Shown piece by piece: positions 5,764 to 6,594 of a stretch of DNA of 6,594 bases. Source of the stretch: Parvibaculum sp. (GTDB taxonomy: Bacteria > Pseudomonadota > Alphaproteobacteria > Parvibaculales > Parvibaculaceae); the NCBI GenBank assembly GCA_014359855.1, contig JACIYQ010000252.1:1-6594 (forward strand), read 5' to 3'. Under the pieces are notes generated by a model. It saw only the letters and a program-made list of their open reading frames with translations. It made no database searches and was not told where the DNA came from. Made by a program: the position numbers and the translations under genes. The stretch's first letter is position 1. Every line of letters begins with the position of its first letter.

Positions 5764-6594
5764 TCACTTGATCCGCGGCAGTTCCGAGAACTGGTGGAAC
5801 GGCGGCGGCGAGGATAGCGTCCATTCGAGCGTCGTCGCGCCCTCGCCCCAGGGATTGTTCGCGGCCTTCTCCTTGCGGAGGAATGCCAGCACGAGGCCGG
5901 TCAGGAAGATCACGACGCCGAAGGCCGAGATGTAGGAACCGATCGACGAGATGTAGTTCCAGTAGGCGAAGGCATCGGGATAGTCCACGTAGCGGCGCGG
6001 CATGCCCTGAAGACCGAGGAAGTGCTGCGGGAAGAAGACCAGGTTCACACCGACGAACGTGACCCAGAAGTGCAGCTTGCCCCAGAACTCGGAATACATG
6101 TAGCCGCTGATCTTCGGGAACCAGTAGTACCAGCCCGCGAAGATCGCGAAGACGGCGCCGAGCGACAGCACGTAGTGGAAATGCGCCACCACGTAATAAG
6201 TGTCGTGCAGGGCACGGTCGACGCCGGCATTGGCGAGCACCACGCCCGTCACGCCGCCGACGGTAAAGAGGAAGATGAAGCCGATCGCCCAGACCATCGG
6301 CGTGCGGAACTGGATCGAACCGCCCCACATCGTCGCGATCCAGGAGAAGATCTTGATGCCCGTGGGCACCGCGATGACCATGGTGGCCGCCGTGAAGTAA
6401 GCCTGCGTGTTGACCGACATGCCGACCGTGTACATGTGGTGCGCCCACACGATGAAGCCGACGAAGCCGATCGCGACCATGGCATAGGCCATGCCGAGAT
6501 AGCCGAAGACGGGCTTCTTCGAGAAGGTCGAGATGATCTGGCTGATGATGCCGAAGCCCGGCAGGATCAGGATGTAGACTTCCGGGTGGCCGAA
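5764..6594 (-). CDS. coxA: Cytochrome c oxidase subunit I, C-terminal half (cut by window edge)
   Basis: Subunit I (CtaD) is the catalytic core of the aa3 oxidase. It reduces O2 to water at the heme a3-CuB centre and pumps protons. The 276 C-terminal residues are visible; full proteins have about 530-560, so the start and the first CuB-independent heme a ligand lie outside. Reading from the window edge, FGHPEVYILILPGFG holds the CuB histidine and the tyrosine that is cross-linked to it; the glutamate of this motif marks an A1-type (mitochondrial-like) oxidase. WAHHMYTVG provides the two other CuB histidines. TGIKIFSW holds the threonine and lysine of the K proton channel. HDTYYVVAHFHYVLS provides the heme a3 and heme a histidines (HFH). 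The tail ends in PPPFHQFSELPRIK, typical of the family. The frame is intact, and a strong hairpin follows the stop. The ATG at 6492 is internal, not the start. Confidence 0.98.
   Translation of the reverse strand, partial: FGHPEVYILILPGFGIISQIISTFSKKPVFGYLGMAYAMVAIGFVGFIVWAHHMYTVGMSVNTQAYFTAATMVIAVPTGIKIFSWIATMWGGSIQFRTPMVWAIGFIFLFTVGGVTGVVLANAGVDRALHDTYYVVAHFHYVLSLGAVFAIFAGWYYWFPKISGYMYSEFWGKLHFWVTFVGVNLVFFPQHFLGLQGMPRRYVDYPDAFAYWNYISSIGSYISAFGVVIFLTGLVLAFLRKEKAANNPWGEGATTLEWTLSSPPPFHQFSELPRIK

Noticed and set aside
4466..5935. 489-codon plus-strand ORF opposite coxF, ctaB and the end of coxA
   Set aside because: It crosses three well-supported minus-strand genes and has low-complexity charged composition; an antisense shadow.
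1..6594. Mobile elements, CRISPR arrays, tRNA or rRNA genes, signs of horizontal transfer
   Set aside because: No repeat arrays, transposase motifs, terminal inverted repeats or RNA gene signatures were seen. The composition looks even and the gene order is that of a core locus.

Overview
The window looks like chromosomal DNA of a GC-rich alphaproteobacterium. The evidence is the gene order of an alphaproteobacterial aa3 cytochrome c oxidase (cox/cta) operon, including a small CoxF-type protein, a DUF983 protein and SURF1, followed by thrC, together with strongly GC-biased third codon positions. A Parvibaculum-like or related lineage is a guess from memory only. All supported genes lie on the minus strand, so transcription runs from the right end of the window to the left.

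Layout in transcription order. (1) 6594-5764: the C-terminal half of coxA/ctaD, oxidase subunit I, with most of the CuB and heme ligands visible; its 5' part is outside the window. (2) 5758-5730: a perfect 12-bp hairpin a few bases after the coxA stop. (3) 5665-4703: ctaB, heme O synthase. (4) 4696-4511: a 61-residue single-membrane-span CoxF-like protein. (5) 4510-4398: a 113-bp spacer where ctaG/cox11 is usually found; only a 23-codon ORF and a short dyad are present. (6) 4397-3558: coxC/ctaE, subunit III. (7) 3557-3466: a spacer with an imperfect hairpin. (8) 3465-3091: a DUF983 zinc-ribbon membrane protein. (9) 3094-2342: SURF1. (10) 2345-837: an M32-family metallocarboxypeptidase (carboxypeptidase Taq type). 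(11) 836-720: a spacer with a weak promoter candidate. (12) 719-1: the N-terminal half of threonine synthase, thrC, cut off by the window edge.

The first part of the cluster builds one membrane complex. CoxA and CoxC are structural subunits, CtaB makes heme O (the precursor of heme A), SURF1 helps heme a insertion, and CoxF and DUF983 are probable accessory or assembly factors. DUF983, SURF1 and the M32 peptidase are joined by two ATGA start/stop overlaps, so the peptidase is probably translated together with an oxidase assembly factor although no functional link is known. ThrC is a housekeeping amino-acid gene after a 117-bp gap and may have its own promoter.

I found no mobile element, CRISPR array, tRNA or rRNA, and no convincing new system. 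The most notable point is the missing ctaG/cox11 at its usual place. Several long plus-strand ORFs are antisense shadows of the real genes.
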